Below, one piece after another: positions 43,628 through 53,023 of a stretch of DNA of 64,000 bases. Under the pieces are notes generated by a model that saw nothing but the letters and a program-made list of their open reading frames with translations, ran no database searches and was not told where the DNA came from. The stretch's first letter is position 1; every line of letters starts with the position of its first letter. This DNA comes from Pseudomonas fluorescens. GTDB lineage: Bacteria > Pseudomonadota > Gammaproteobacteria > Pseudomonadales > Pseudomonadaceae. Where the stretch lies: the NCBI RefSeq assembly GCF_001307155.1, contig NZ_CP012830.1, positions 744,001-808,000 of the forward strand, in the 5' to 3' direction. The position numbers and the translations under genes were made by a program.

Positions 43628-45517
43628 ATGAACAAAAACCTGCGCTTCAGCCACAAAATCCTGCTTGCAGCCGCGCTCATCGTCATTGCCGCCTTCGCTT
43701 CGTTCACGCTGTACAACGACTATTTACAGCGCAACGCGATTCGCCAGGACCTGGACAATTACCTGCATGAGATGGGCGATGTCACGTCCTCCAATATCCA
43801 GTCCTGGCTCGCCGGGCGGATTCTCATGGTGGAAAACCTGGCCCAGAACATCGCCCTCAACCCCGAACAAGGCAACGTTTCCAACCTGCTTGAGCAGAAT
43901 GCCCTGGCGTCGACCTTCATGGCCCGGTACCTGGGCGATGCCAGCGGTACGTTCATCAACCGCCCCGATTCCAAGATGCCGGACGGCTACGACCCACGCG
44001 TTCGTCCCTGGTACAAAGGCGCGGTAAACAGCAATGGCTCGACGCTCACTGAACCGTATATCGATGCGGCGACCGGCCAGACCATCATCTCCATCGCCAC
44101 CGCCTCGAAAAAAGCCGGGCAAAGCGTGGGAGTGGTCGGCGGTGACCTGAGCCTGCAAACCCTGATCGACACCCTGACCGCGCGTGACTTTGGCGGCATG
44201 GGCTACGCCTTCCTGGTCAGCGCCGACGGCAAGATCCTGGTTCACCCGGATAAAACCATGGTGATGAAGTCCCTCAGCGAGGCTTACCCGACGAACACCC
44301 CGCGTATCGGTGGCGGCATCAGTGAAGTCGAGGTCAACGGCAAAACCCGTATCGTCACCTTCACCCCGATCAAAGGCCTGCCATCGGTCAACTGGTACGT
44401 CGGTCTGTCGGTGGACAAAGACAAAGCCTTCTCGATGCTCAGCAGCTTCCGCACCTCGGCGATCATTGCGACGATCATTGCCGTGGCAATCATCATCGCC
44501 TTGCTCGGGATGCTGATCCGTATCCTGATCCAGCCGCTGCACGTCATGACCCGCGCGATGCAGGACATTGCCGACGGTGAAGGCGACCTGACCCGCCGCC
44601 TGACCATCCAGAGCCAGGACGAGTTCGGCATCCTCGGCAGCGCGTTCAACCGCTTCGTCGAGCGGATCCACGGTTCGATCCGCGAAGTGTCGTCGGCGAC
44701 CGAGCACGTCAACGAAGTCGCTCTGCGCGTGGTCAGCGCGTCGAACTCGTCGATGCTCAACTCCGACGAACAATCGAGCCGGACCAACAGTGTGGCGGCC
44801 GCGATCAATCAGCTGGGCGCTGCAGCTCAGGAAATCGCCCGTAACGCGGCGCAAGCCTCGCACCAGGCCAGCGATGCGCGCAGCCTGGCCGAAGACGGCC
44901 AGCAAGTGGTCGACCGCAGCATTGCGGCGATGAATCAGCTGTCGAGCATGCTCAGCGCCTCCAGCACCAACATCGAGTCGCTGAACAGCAAGACCGTGAA
45001 CATCGGGCAGATTCTCGAAGTGATCACCAGCATCTCCCAACAAACCAACCTGCTGGCCCTCAACGCGGCGATTGAAGCGGCGCGGGCCGGTGAGGCTGGG
45101 CGGGGTTTTGCGGTGGTCGCCGATGAAGTGCGTAACCTGGCGCACCGCACCCAGGAATCGGCACAGCAAGTGCAGACCATGATCGAGGAGCTGCAAATCG
45201 GCGCCCGCGAGTCGGTCAGCACCATGAGCGACAGCCAGCGTCACAGCCAGGACAGCGTCGAGATCGCCAACCTCGCCGGTGAGCGCCTGAACAGCGTGAC
45301 CTTGCGCATCGGCGAGATCGACGGCATGAACCAGTCGGTAGCCACCGCCACCGAAGAGCAAACCGCCGTGGTCGAGTCGATCAACGTCGACATCAATGAA
45401 ATCAACACGCTGAACCAGGAAGGCGTGGAAAACCTGCAATCGACGTTGCGCGCCTGTTCCGACCTGGAGCAGCAAGCGGCGCGATTGAAGCAGTTGGTCG
45501 GTAGTTTCAGAATCTGA
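43628..45517 (+). CDS. Methyl-accepting chemotaxis protein, dCache amino-acid receptor (PctA/CtaA-like)
   Basis: 629 residues. Membrane helix at about 10-30, periplasmic dCache domain (about 35-270), second helix at about 276-300, HAMP, then a signalling domain with the hairpin [19 protein letters not shown]. The ligand residues of amino-acid dCache receptors are present as Y121, R126, W128 and Y129 (in [11 protein letters not shown]) and D173 (GGDLSL), at the positions numbered for PctA. It should therefore bind L-amino acids through their carboxyl and amino groups; the range cannot be read. The 371 bp upstream hold a REPIN and a gene remnant. Confidence 0.92.
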   Translation: MNKNLRFSHKILLAAALIVIAAFASFTLYNDYLQRNAIRQDLDNYLHEMGDVTSSNIQSWLAGRILMVENLAQNIALNPEQGNVSNLLEQNALASTFMARYLGDASGTFINRPDSKMPDGYDPRVRPWYKGAVNSNGSTLTEPYIDAATGQTIISIATASKKAGQSVGVVGGDLSLQTLIDTLTARDFGGMGYAFLVSADGKILVHPDKTMVMKSLSEAYPTNTPRIGGGISEVEVNGKTRIVTFTPIKGLPSVNWYVGLSVDKDKAFSMLSSFRTSAIIATIIAVAIIIALLGMLIRILIQPLHVMTRAMQDIADGEGDLTRRLTIQSQDEFGILGSAFNRFVERIHGSIREVSSATEHVNEVALRVVSASNSSMLNSDEQSSRTNSVAAAINQLGAAAQEIARNAAQASHQASDARSLAEDGQQVVDRSIAAMNQLSSMLSASSTNIESLNSKTVNIGQILEVITSISQQTNLLALNAAIEAARAGEAGRGFAVVADEVRNLAHRTQESAQQVQTMIEELQIGARESVSTMSDSQRHSQDSVEIANLAGERLNSVTLRIGEIDGMNQSVATATEEQTAVVESINVDINEINTLNQEGVENLQSTLRACSDLEQQAARLKQLVGSFRI

Positions 45518-45691
45518 CGCACCCTTGAAGGCCCCATCACGAGCAGCCGGGCGACGTTCCGTCTGCTCGCGATAGCGGCCTGTCAGCCACCACAACACCT
45601 CACTGACACCCCGCCACACATCCCCATCCGAACATCTATTCTTCATAAGGGTCATCCCTAAGGAGAACAATGGATAGAACGGAGGGTTATC

Positions 45692-46801
45692 GTGCATATC
45701 GCTGACATCACCATGTTCTACGCACCGGCCAGCGGTGGCGTGCGGACTTATCTGGATGCCAAGCACCGCCGCCTGGGCCGTAAGCCGGGGATTCGTCACA
45801 GCTTGCTGGTCCCGGGAGCACGGCGGAGCGAGCAGGACGGTGTCTACACGGTGCCCGCCCCGGCTCTGCCCTTCGGCAAAGGCTATCGCTTCCCGCTGCG
45901 ACTGACGCCCTGGCGTAATGCCCTGCACGACCTGCAACCGAACCTGATAGAAGTCGGTGATCCTTACCTGACAGCCTGGGCAGCGCTGGATGCGCGGCGC
46001 GAACTGGACGTTCCGGTGATTGGTTTCTATCACTCCGACTTGCCGCTTTTGGCGAGCAACCGTGTGGGCAACTGGGTCACGCCGAATGTCGAAGCGTATA
46101 TCCGCAAGCTGTACGGCAACTTTGACCGGGTGCTGACGCCGAGCCAGATCATGGCCGACAAGCTCATGGGGCTTGGGGTCAAAAACGTTTACGTCCAACC
46201 CTTGGGCGTGGACCTGCAAACCTTCAATCCAGACGCTCGTGACCCGGATCTGCGGGCGAAGCTGAAGATCGCCGAAGACACTCGACTGCTGATATTCGCC
46301 GGGCGAGGTTCCAAGGAGAAAAACATTCCCGTCCTGCTCAATTGCATGAAGCGTCTGGGAAACCGTTATCACCTGCTGCTGGTCGGCACCTCGGTGTCGG
46401 CACAGGTACCGGATAACGTCACGCTGGTCGATGAGTTCTGCCCTGCACCACAGGTGGCCCAGCTGATGGCCAGCGCCGATGCCTTGCTGCATGCAGGCGA
46501 TCAGGAAACCTTTGGCCTGGTCGTTCTCGAAGCCATGGCCTGTGGCATTCCAGTGGTCGCGGTGGCTGCGGGTGCCTTCAACGAAATCATCAATGAGCAC
46601 TGCGGCATACTCTGCGCCCCCAATAATCCAGTGGCGATGGCCAACGCTGTGCGCGAACTGTTTGCACAACATAACGATCTCGGTCGATACGCCCGCCGCC
46701 ATGTCGAACAGCATTACGCCTGGGATTCAGTGGTCAACAGCCTGCTGGGTCACTATTACGCAGTCCTCGGTGCCCCTTTGCCGCGGCTGAGCATTCGCTG
46801 A
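45692..46801 (+). CDS. Glycosyltransferase family 4 protein
   Basis: 369 residues, GT-B fold. The N-terminal half binds the acceptor; the C-terminal half has LLIFAGRGSKEKNI and the E-x7-E motif in QETFGLVVLEAMACG typical of GT4 retaining enzymes. No signal peptide. GTG 45692 is used because GGAGGG lies upstream at about 45681. First of three tightly packed genes with a DUF2334 deacetylase (4-bp gap) and a flippase-like membrane protein. Sugar donor and acceptor unknown. Confidence 0.9.
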   Translation: MHIADITMFYAPASGGVRTYLDAKHRRLGRKPGIRHSLLVPGARRSEQDGVYTVPAPALPFGKGYRFPLRLTPWRNALHDLQPNLIEVGDPYLTAWAALDARRELDVPVIGFYHSDLPLLASNRVGNWVTPNVEAYIRKLYGNFDRVLTPSQIMADKLMGLGVKNVYVQPLGVDLQTFNPDARDPDLRAKLKIAEDTRLLIFAGRGSKEKNIPVLLNCMKRLGNRYHLLLVGTSVSAQVPDNVTLVDEFCPAPQVAQLMASADALLHAGDQETFGLVVLEAMACGIPVVAVAAGAFNEIINEHCGILCAPNNPVAMANAVRELFAQHNDLGRYARRHVEQHYAWDSVVNSLLGHYYAVLGAPLPRLSIR

Positions 46802-46805
46802 TGCC

Positions 46806-47570
46806 ATGAACACGCCAAGCCTGCTTCTGGTGCTGCATGACGTCACCCCGCAAAGCTGGGCCGACTATCAGCCGTTTGTCGAAGCGGTGGACGCGCTCGG
46901 CGAGGTGCCGATGACCTGGCTGGTCGTCCCCGACTTTCACAAACACCACCACCTCGATAGCCATCCGGATTTTCGGAGCGTGCTGACCCACCGCATCGAG
47001 CGCGGTGACGAACTGGCACTGCACGGTTACTACCATTGCGATGACAGCCCGCTAACGGCGCGTCCCGGTGACTGGTTCATGCGCCGGGTCTACACCCATG
47101 AAGGCGAGTTCTACAGTCTTTCGCAACAGGCTGCGCGGGCCCGCCTGCTCGCCGGGATCGAATTGTTCAGCCGTTACCACTGGCCACTGGAGGGTTTTGT
47201 TGCACCGGCCTGGCTGATGAGCGAAGGCACGCGTCAAGCCCTGCGCCAGTTACCGCTGAGCTACACCAGTGATCCGCAGCACCTGTATCGCCTGCCGGAT
47301 TTCTCCCGGGTCAACGCCCCAGGTCTGGTCTGGAGCGCGCGCAGTGCCTGGCGTCGTGGCGTATCGAAAATTGTCAGCGCTCAACGCGAACTGCGCTGGC
47401 AGCACGCCCCGGTGATTCGCCTGGGCGTACACCCGGTGGACCTGCGCCATGAGTTCTCCCGCACTTACTGGCTGCAGACCCTCGAACGCTTGCTCAATAA
47501 CGGCCGAGTGCCAATGACCAAGGCTCGGTGGCTGCGCACGCAAAGCGCTCAGGTCAGTAGCGCCGCATGA
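46806..47570 (+). CDS. DUF2334 / polysaccharide-deacetylase-like protein
   Basis: 254 residues. Starts MNTPSLLLVLHDVTPQSW; HDV and the later ELALHGYYH supply the Asp/His metal ligands expected of the NodB-like fold. It probably removes an N-acetyl group from a sugar made or used by the neighbouring glycosyltransferase. No signal sequence, so it is likely cytoplasmic and acts on a lipid-linked or activated sugar. Stop overlaps the next start in ATGA. Confidence 0.82.
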   Translation: MNTPSLLLVLHDVTPQSWADYQPFVEAVDALGEVPMTWLVVPDFHKHHHLDSHPDFRSVLTHRIERGDELALHGYYHCDDSPLTARPGDWFMRRVYTHEGEFYSLSQQAARARLLAGIELFSRYHWPLEGFVAPAWLMSEGTRQALRQLPLSYTSDPQHLYRLPDFSRVNAPGLVWSARSAWRRGVSKIVSAQRELRWQHAPVIRLGVHPVDLRHEFSRTYWLQTLERLLNNGRVPMTKARWLRTQSAQVSSAA

Positions 47571-48562
47571 GTCGCGTCCTGTGGCTGGTCGCCGCCCTGC
47601 TCTGCGCGGTGCTGATCCCGCTATTGCTCGGTGCCAATGAACTATGGCCACGACTGCAGCACTTCCCGCCGACATTGTTGCTGGCGATGCCGGGCATGAT
47701 CCTGCTCTGCTGGTTCACCAACTCAATACGCTTGCGCTTGTTGCTGGGTGAACAGCGCAGCCGGATAGGCCGCCTGAAATGCCTTGGGGTGGTGATGTCC
47801 ACCGAGTTCGCGATTTGCGCGACCCCGGGCGGCGGCGGTGGACCGCTGACACTGATGGCCCTGCTGGCCCGCAATGGTGTGCGCCCGGCCCATGGCAGTG
47901 CGGTGTTCGCCATGGATCAGTTGAGCGATTTGCTGTTCTTTCTCTGCGCGCTGATCGCCATCGTGGTGTATGCACTGTTTCAGCACCTGAGCCAGAACCT
48001 CGAGTGGATGCTGACGCTCAGCGCCATTTCGATGGTCGGCGGCCTGTTCAGTTGCGGGGTGGTGGCACGCTACCATCGCCTACTGATTCGCCTCAGCGGT
48101 CGCGTGCTCAAGCACTTCAAGCTTAACGCTGCCACCCGGCGCCGTTGGGCACGCAAGCTGCTGCACTTTCTTGCGGCCTTCACGGAAACACTCAAGTTGC
48201 CTGCACACACACTGATCAGCGTATTTGCGCTGACCTGCGTGCACTGGTTACTGCGCTATAGCGTGTTGTATCTGGCTTTGCGGGGGCTGGGCACGGATCT
48301 TCAATGGGCCTGGAGCTTTTTGATCCAGATGCTCTCACTCAGCGCCGGGCAGTTCAGCCTGTTGCCGGGCGGTGCCGGCGCGGCGGAACTGACGTCGGCA
48401 GCGCTGTTGGCGCCCATGGTAGGGAAATCGACGGCGGCGGCCGCAATTCTGATCTGGCGAGCAGTGACCTATTACTTCTACTTGCTGGCCGGCGCACCGG
48501 TGTTCCTGGTGATGGCCGGTAAACCACTGCTGAACAAACTGATGAAGATCAAACAGGCTTAG
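47567..48562 (+). CDS. Lysylphosphatidylglycerol synthase TM-region / flippase-like membrane protein
   Basis: 331 residues with about eight hydrophobic helices and the family motifs TEFAICATPGGGGGPLTL and LLPGGAGAAELTSAALLA. Only the membrane part of the MprF/AglD-type family is present, with no synthase domain, so it is expected to move or bind a lipid-linked product. The overlap with the deacetylase gene makes the three genes one transcript. Confidence 0.85.
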   Translation: MSRVLWLVAALLCAVLIPLLLGANELWPRLQHFPPTLLLAMPGMILLCWFTNSIRLRLLLGEQRSRIGRLKCLGVVMSTEFAICATPGGGGGPLTLMALLARNGVRPAHGSAVFAMDQLSDLLFFLCALIAIVVYALFQHLSQNLEWMLTLSAISMVGGLFSCGVVARYHRLLIRLSGRVLKHFKLNAATRRRWARKLLHFLAAFTETLKLPAHTLISVFALTCVHWLLRYSVLYLALRGLGTDLQWAWSFLIQMLSLSAGQFSLLPGGAGAAELTSAALLAPMVGKSTAAAAILIWRAVTYYFYLLAGAPVFLVMAGKPLLNKLMKIKQA

Positions 48563-48597
48563 GGGGAGCACCCGTCAGTTAAGCCAGTACGCAATCC

Positions 48598-48750
48598 GTA
48601 GCAGCTGTCGAGCCGCGAGGCGGCGTTCGGCTGCGCAGCGGCCGTAAATCCTGACGCCACGGTTAACCTGAAAAAACATGGTGCCTGATTTTACGACTGC
48701 TGCGCCCGAACGCGGACCGAGCCGAACGCAGGCTTCGCCAGCTGCTACAG
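48598..48750. repeat. Third REP-like class: inverted GTAGCAGCTG arms
   Basis: GTAGCAGCTG (48599-48608) and CAGCTGCTAC (48739-48748) are outer arms; the cores contain the related GCGGCGTTCGGCTGCGCAG and CGAACGCGGACCGAGCCGAA blocks. It is distinct from the two REP classes elsewhere in the window. Its right arm overlaps the last codons of the minus-strand gene at 48745. Confidence 0.7.
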
Positions 48751-48951
48751 GTTATGTGTTGTGCTCGGAATCTTTTCAGGGCTCGCAGTTTCATCGTCAG
48801 CGACTGGCTTCAACTGCTCCCACAATTGCGCGGCACCGGGAAACTCCGTGCCGTCTTCAGGGCTCAGCTCATCCGGGTCGTACCGACTCAGACAGCCCTC
48901 GCCCAATGTCGCGGGGGCTTTGGATGTTGCCTTATCCAGTGGATCAGCCAT
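48745..48951 (-). CDS. Small hypothetical protein, 68 residues
   Basis: Starts MADPLDKATSKAPATLGEG and is acidic and hydrophilic, with SRYDPDELSPEDG in the middle. GAGG lies eight bases upstream of ATG 48951. I recognise no domain. The codon use fits a real Pseudomonas gene, and the purU terminator immediately upstream frames it as its own unit. The final HNL codons and the TAG stop come from the REP-like arm at 48740, so the C-terminus has been shaped by the repeat. Confidence 0.7.
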   Translation of the reverse strand: MADPLDKATSKAPATLGEGCLSRYDPDELSPEDGTEFPGAAQLWEQLKPVADDETASPEKIPSTTHNL

Positions 48952-48968
48952 CTCCCCTACCTCACTCC

Positions 48969-49014
48969 GAAAAAAAGGGCCTGAAGCGATTGAACGCTCA
49001 GGCCCTGTTTTTTT
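48969..49014 (-). terminator. Intrinsic terminator of purU
   Basis: AGGGCCTGA and TCAGGCCCT pair around a 12-base loop, with A-run on the left and T-run on the right of the plus strand; on the minus strand it follows the purU stop by 18 bp. Confidence 0.85.
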
Positions 49015-49031
49015 CAATCAGCACTCAGCAA

Positions 49032-49880
49032 TCAGAACACTACGGTTTTATTGCCATGCACCAGCACGCGGTCTTCCAGGTGATAGCGCAGGCCGCGGGC
49101 CAGCACCATCTTCTCGACGTCACGGCCGAAACGCACCATGTCTTCAATACTGTCGCTGTGGCTGACACGCACCACGTCCTGCTCGATGATCGGACCGGCG
49201 TCCAGCTCTTCGGTCACGTAGTGGCAGGTCGCGCCAATCAGCTTCACGCCACGCATCGACGCCTGGTGGTACGGCTTGGCACCGACGAACGATGGCAGGA
49301 AGCTGTGGTGAATGTTGATCACCTTGTGGGCGTACTCGGTGCACAGTTCCGGCGGCAGGATTTGCATGTAACGCGCCAGCACCACCACATCGGCGTCGTG
49401 CTGTTTGACCAGGCGCGAAACGTCGGCAAAGGCCGGCTCTTTGTTCTGCGGGTCCACCGGCACATGGTAATAAGGAATGCCATGCCACTCGACCATGCTG
49501 CGCAGGTCGTCATGGTTGGAAATCACGCAGGAAATTTCGCAGTCCAGCTCGTCGCTGTGCCAGCGGTGCAGCAAGTCGGCCAGGCAGTGGGATTCGCGGC
49601 TGGCCATCAATACCACGCGTTTTTTCTGCGCGGTATCGGTGATGCGCCAGTCCATCGAAAACTCTTCGGCGATCGGTGCAAAGGCCTCACGAAACGCCTC
49701 AAGGCCGAACGGCAGCGAATCGGCACGAATTTCGTGACGCATGAAGAACCAGCCACTGAGCGTGTCCGAGTGATGGCTCGCTTCAGTGATCCAGCCATTG
49801 TGTGACGCCAGAAAGTTGCTGACTTTAGCAACGATACCGACGCGGTCCGGGCAAGCAATCACTAGCCGAAAAGTGCGCAT
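49032..49880 (-). CDS. purU: Formyltetrahydrofolate deformylase
   Basis: 282 residues. Hydrolyses 10-formyl-THF to THF and formate. An N-terminal ACT domain (about 1-80, starts MRTFRLVIACPDRVG) and a C-terminal formyltransferase-like domain with NIHHSFLPSF. The catalytic Asp lies in the later EELDAGPIIEQDV. ATG 49880 is the family start. Links one-carbon balance to the glycine cleavage genes elsewhere in the window, which make methylene-THF. Confidence 0.95.
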   Translation of the reverse strand: MRTFRLVIACPDRVGIVAKVSNFLASHNGWITEASHHSDTLSGWFFMRHEIRADSLPFGLEAFREAFAPIAEEFSMDWRITDTAQKKRVVLMASRESHCLADLLHRWHSDELDCEISCVISNHDDLRSMVEWHGIPYYHVPVDPQNKEPAFADVSRLVKQHDADVVVLARYMQILPPELCTEYAHKVINIHHSFLPSFVGAKPYHQASMRGVKLIGATCHYVTEELDAGPIIEQDVVRVSHSDSIEDMVRFGRDVEKMVLARGLRYHLEDRVLVHGNKTVVF

Positions 49881-50220
49881 GGGGGGGAAACTCCAGAACT
49901 TCGCAAAGGCCGCCATTCTAGCGATTGCGCAGCAAAACTGCAGTAACCCTGATGCCTTGCCCTGTAGAGTGCGGCCTCGCCCTACCGATTGGCGGCCTCT
50001 GAACGCTCGACAATATTCTATTGGCGAAATACGCAAGCGGGCTTTTGTGAGTATCTGTGATGAAACCCTGACAAGTTTTAACAGCGGCGTGAGGCTTTTT
50101 TCGCTGAACACTCTAATTAAATTAAATAAAAGCCGGCTTAAATGTTTACTTGATGAAACACCCTGACTATTATTGCGCCACTGTACCCTGTCATCCAGCG
50201 CCCAACATAAGGTAGTCCTC
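49881..50220. other. 340-bp divergent region purU/mvaT, AT-rich
   Basis: Bases about 50090-50175 are clearly AT-richer than the flanks. That is the kind of DNA MvaT itself binds, so autoregulation is plausible. No gene is supported. Confidence 0.5.
50145..50173 (+). promoter_or_regulatory. Sigma-70 promoter of mvaT
   Basis: -35 TTTACT (50145-50150), 17-bp spacer and -10 TATTAT (50168-50173). Transcription would start near 50180, 40 bp before the ATG. Confidence 0.6.
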
Positions 50221-50595
50221 ATGTCCTTGATCAACGAATACCGTGCCACCGAAGAAGCTATCAAAGAGCTGCAAGCCCGTTTGAAGAACCTGTCCCAAGA
50301 CGACAAACTGCAAACCGAGCTGGAATTCGAAGGCAAACTGCGTACCCTGATGGGCGAATACTCCAAGTCCCTGCGCGACATCATCGCCCTGCTGGATCCA
50401 GAGTCCAAAGTTAAAGCACCACGCGGTGCTGTAAAAACTACCGGCACCAAGCGCGCTCGCAAGGTTAAACAATACAAGAACCCGCACAACGGCGAAGTCA
50501 TCGAAACCAAAGGTGGCAACCACAAGACGCTGAAAGAGTGGAAAGCCAAGTGGGGCGGTGACGTGGTTGAAGGCTGGGCTACCCTGCTTGGCTAA
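50221..50595 (+). CDS. mvaT: H-NS-family xenogeneic silencer MvaT
   Basis: 124 residues. A coiled-coil oligomerisation N-terminus (MSLINEYRATEEAIKELQAR) and a DNA-binding C-terminus including KQYKNPHNGEV and the GGNHKTLKEWKAKWG loop. MvaT coats AT-rich DNA and silences horizontally acquired genes. ATG 50221 gives the family start. A strong terminator follows. Paralogues such as MvaU/MvaV exist in the genus, so the symbol is the most likely one. Confidence 0.93.
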   Translation: MSLINEYRATEEAIKELQARLKNLSQDDKLQTELEFEGKLRTLMGEYSKSLRDIIALLDPESKVKAPRGAVKTTGTKRARKVKQYKNPHNGEVIETKGGNHKTLKEWKAKWGGDVVEGWATLLG

Positions 50596-50632
50596 GCCGC
50601 AACCCGCTTCGCAGGTTCATTTGCGAGCACCC

Positions 50633-50662
50633 AAAAACGCCAGCGTCCGCTGGCGTTTTTTT
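50633..50662 (+). terminator. Intrinsic terminator of mvaT
   Basis: AAAAACGCCAGCG and CGCTGGCGTTTTTTT form a 13-bp stem with loop TC. Confidence 0.9.
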
Positions 50663-50695
50663 ATGCCCCGCCTTCAGGTATTTGTACAGCTTGTT

Positions 50696-52123
50696 TCAAA
50701 GATCCAAACGCTTGCGTAATGAGTCGACATACTCGCGCCATTCGTCCAGTACCTGTTGCTGAATCGCTGTAGCACTAAGCGAGCATTGCGCCATTGCCTC
50801 ATTAAACCCCTGCAAGGTATTGGGCGCTCCCCATCCGGCGTCTGACAAACGTTGCTGACAGAATAATTTCCAGCGTTCGTGCTCCTCGCGACTCAAGGTC
50901 TCGGGAAAGTTACGCGCACGATAACGAAATAATAATTCCGGCAAACGTTCATCATCGAACGGCCATTGCTCTTGCGCTAATTGCATCGGGTCCGCATTTC
51001 GGACTTGTTCGCATAAACGCCGGTCCCGATCGCCAATGAAGCCGTCGTATAACTGTTGTTCAGGGTCCTCGATTGGCGTGAAATCCTCGCGGGCATAAAT
51101 GGCCAGAACTTTATCTCGCCATACTTCCTGTGCGTCACTTAGACGCAGTGCGCGCGCTTCATACTGCGCCATGTCCAGTTGCAATCGTTGCTGGTCTTCG
51201 GCGCGCAACACCGACAACGGTGCCACCACCGGGCAACGGTTGATGTGAATCAGTTTGAGCGGCACCGGTAATTCGCCTTCGGCCAGATCCTCGCGGCGGG
51301 TGTACAAACGCTGACGCAAGGTCTCGGTGTCCTGGTCGAGTAGCCCCTGCGGATCGAGATGCAGGTCGCAGACAATCAGTGCGTTGCGATTGCGCGGGTG
51401 CCAGGCCAACGGCAAGACCACCCCGACATAGCTGCGGGCTGCCGAGAAACGCCCAGAGATATGCACCATCGGTTGCAACAGGCGGATCTGATCCATGACC
51501 TTCTGCTTGCTGCGCAGCTTGAACAGCCAGTCGTAGAGTTTTGGCTGCTTGTCGCGGATCAACCGCGCCAGGGCAATCGTCGCGCGCACATCGGACAACG
51601 CATCGTGAGCCTGGCCATGGTCGAGGCCATTGGCGGCAGTCAGGCGTTCGAGTTTCAACGTGACGCGACCGTCTTCTTCAGGCCAGACAATACCGTGCGG
51701 GCGCAACGCGTACGCCGCGCGCACCACATCGATCAGATCCCAGCGACTGTTGCCGCCCTGCCACTCCCGCGCATACGGATCAAAGAAATTCCGGTACAGG
51801 CTGTAACGGGTCATTTCATCATCGAAGCGCAAGGTGTTGTAACCGGCACCACAGGTTCCGGGGGCCGCGAGTTGCGCATGTACCCGGGTCATGAAGTCGG
51901 CTTCACTCAGGCCTTGCTCGGCCAGGCGGCCGGGGGTGATGCCGGTAATCACGCACGCCGCCGGGTGAGGCAGGATGTCGTCGCTCGGCTGGCAGTAGAG
52001 ATTGACCGGATCGTCGATCTCGTTGAGGTCAAGGTCGGTGCGAATCCCGGCCATTTGCAGCGGACGGTCGCAGCGCGGTGAGATGCCGGTGGTTTCGTAG
52101 TCGTACCAGAAGATGGAGGTCAC
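50696..52123 (-). CDS. sbcB: Exodeoxyribonuclease I
   Basis: 475 residues. A 3'-5' exonuclease on single-stranded DNA, DnaQ-like fold. The first acidic pair is D8/E10 in FWYDYETTG, and the third and fourth are in QAHDALSDVRATIALARL. An SH3-like and a C-terminal helical domain follow. The start is a GTG at 52123. Convergent with mvaT. Confidence 0.95.
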   Translation of the reverse strand: MTSIFWYDYETTGISPRCDRPLQMAGIRTDLDLNEIDDPVNLYCQPSDDILPHPAACVITGITPGRLAEQGLSEADFMTRVHAQLAAPGTCGAGYNTLRFDDEMTRYSLYRNFFDPYAREWQGGNSRWDLIDVVRAAYALRPHGIVWPEEDGRVTLKLERLTAANGLDHGQAHDALSDVRATIALARLIRDKQPKLYDWLFKLRSKQKVMDQIRLLQPMVHISGRFSAARSYVGVVLPLAWHPRNRNALIVCDLHLDPQGLLDQDTETLRQRLYTRREDLAEGELPVPLKLIHINRCPVVAPLSVLRAEDQQRLQLDMAQYEARALRLSDAQEVWRDKVLAIYAREDFTPIEDPEQQLYDGFIGDRDRRLCEQVRNADPMQLAQEQWPFDDERLPELLFRYRARNFPETLSREEHERWKLFCQQRLSDAGWGAPNTLQGFNEAMAQCSLSATAIQQQVLDEWREYVDSLRKRLDL

Positions 52124-52297
52124 GGGGCGTTCCTGAACTTGAGACGGGCAAAGTCTAGGCGCTCAAGCGCGGCGCCGACCAGCAATCTTGCTATTCAAGC
52201 ATTTCTGGTTGATACCTTGTCATACATAGTTATGTCGTTAGCGCTGCGAAGGCTGCTAGCATCGAATCGTTATTGAATCCCAACCATCAGGTTGATC

Positions 52298-53023
52298 ATG
52301 CGCAAGACTTCAGCACCGCCAAGGAAAGCAACGCTGCCCCCGCCACTGGACACGCGGCATCAGGTTGAAACGCCGGAAGGCATCGATCTGCCGCTGCGAC
52401 CTGCCGGGTTGATGCCCCGTGTACTGGCGTTTGCCATCGACCTGGGGGTGCGCGGGCTGGTGCTGGGCTTGCTGTTTATTGTCCTGGCCTTGCTGGGGAG
52501 CGTCGGCATCGGGTTGGGCTCGGTGCTGCTGTTTCTGGTCAGTTGGTGGTACATGGTGCTGTTCGAAGTCCTCAACCAGGGCCGCTCGCCCGGTAAACAG
52601 CTGATGGGGCTGCGTGTCGTACATGACGATGGAACGCCCGTTGGCTGGCCAGCCTCACTGATCCGCAACCTGTTGCGGTTCGTCGACATGCTGCCGTTCG
52701 GCTACAGCCTCGGCGCTATCAGTTGCCTGCAACATCCGACCTTCAAACGACTGGGCGATATTGCAGCCGGCACACTGGTGATCTACCGCGAACAGGCGGT
52801 CACCCGACCACAGATTCCGCAAGCCCTGGCACTGCACCCGCCCTTTGCGCTGAACCTCAATGAGCAACGCGCGGTGCTGGGTTTCGCCGAGCGTCAGACG
52901 GAGCTCTCCAGTGAACGGGTCAATGAGCTGGCGGCCATCCTCGCCGAGCCGCTCCATGTCTCACCGCCCCACGCAGTCGCCAAACTCAATGGCATTGCCC
53001 GCAGTTTGCTGGGGCCGGCATGA
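52298..53023 (+). CDS. RDD family membrane protein, first gene of the MoxR operon
   Basis: 241 residues. An N-terminal soluble stretch (RKTSAPPRKATLPPP), then an RDD-type membrane domain with PRVLAFAIDLGVRG and helices at about 43-80, and a C-terminal soluble tail. ATG 52298 is preferred over TTG 52292. Overlaps the SpoIIM gene by four bases. Related to, but distinct from, the RDD protein at 10527. Confidence 0.85.
   Translation: MRKTSAPPRKATLPPPLDTRHQVETPEGIDLPLRPAGLMPRVLAFAIDLGVRGLVLGLLFIVLALLGSVGIGLGSVLLFLVSWWYMVLFEVLNQGRSPGKQLMGLRVVHDDGTPVGWPASLIRNLLRFVDMLPFGYSLGAISCLQHPTFKRLGDIAAGTLVIYREQAVTRPQIPQALALHPPFALNLNEQRAVLGFAERQTELSSERVNELAAILAEPLHVSPPHAVAKLNGIARSLLGPA

Noticed and set aside
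43724..46714. Antisense open frame of almost 1000 codons across the chemoreceptor and glycosyltransferase genes
   Set aside because: It runs opposite to two well-supported genes, has no recognisable domain and reflects the high GC3 codon bias, which removes stops from the antisense frame.
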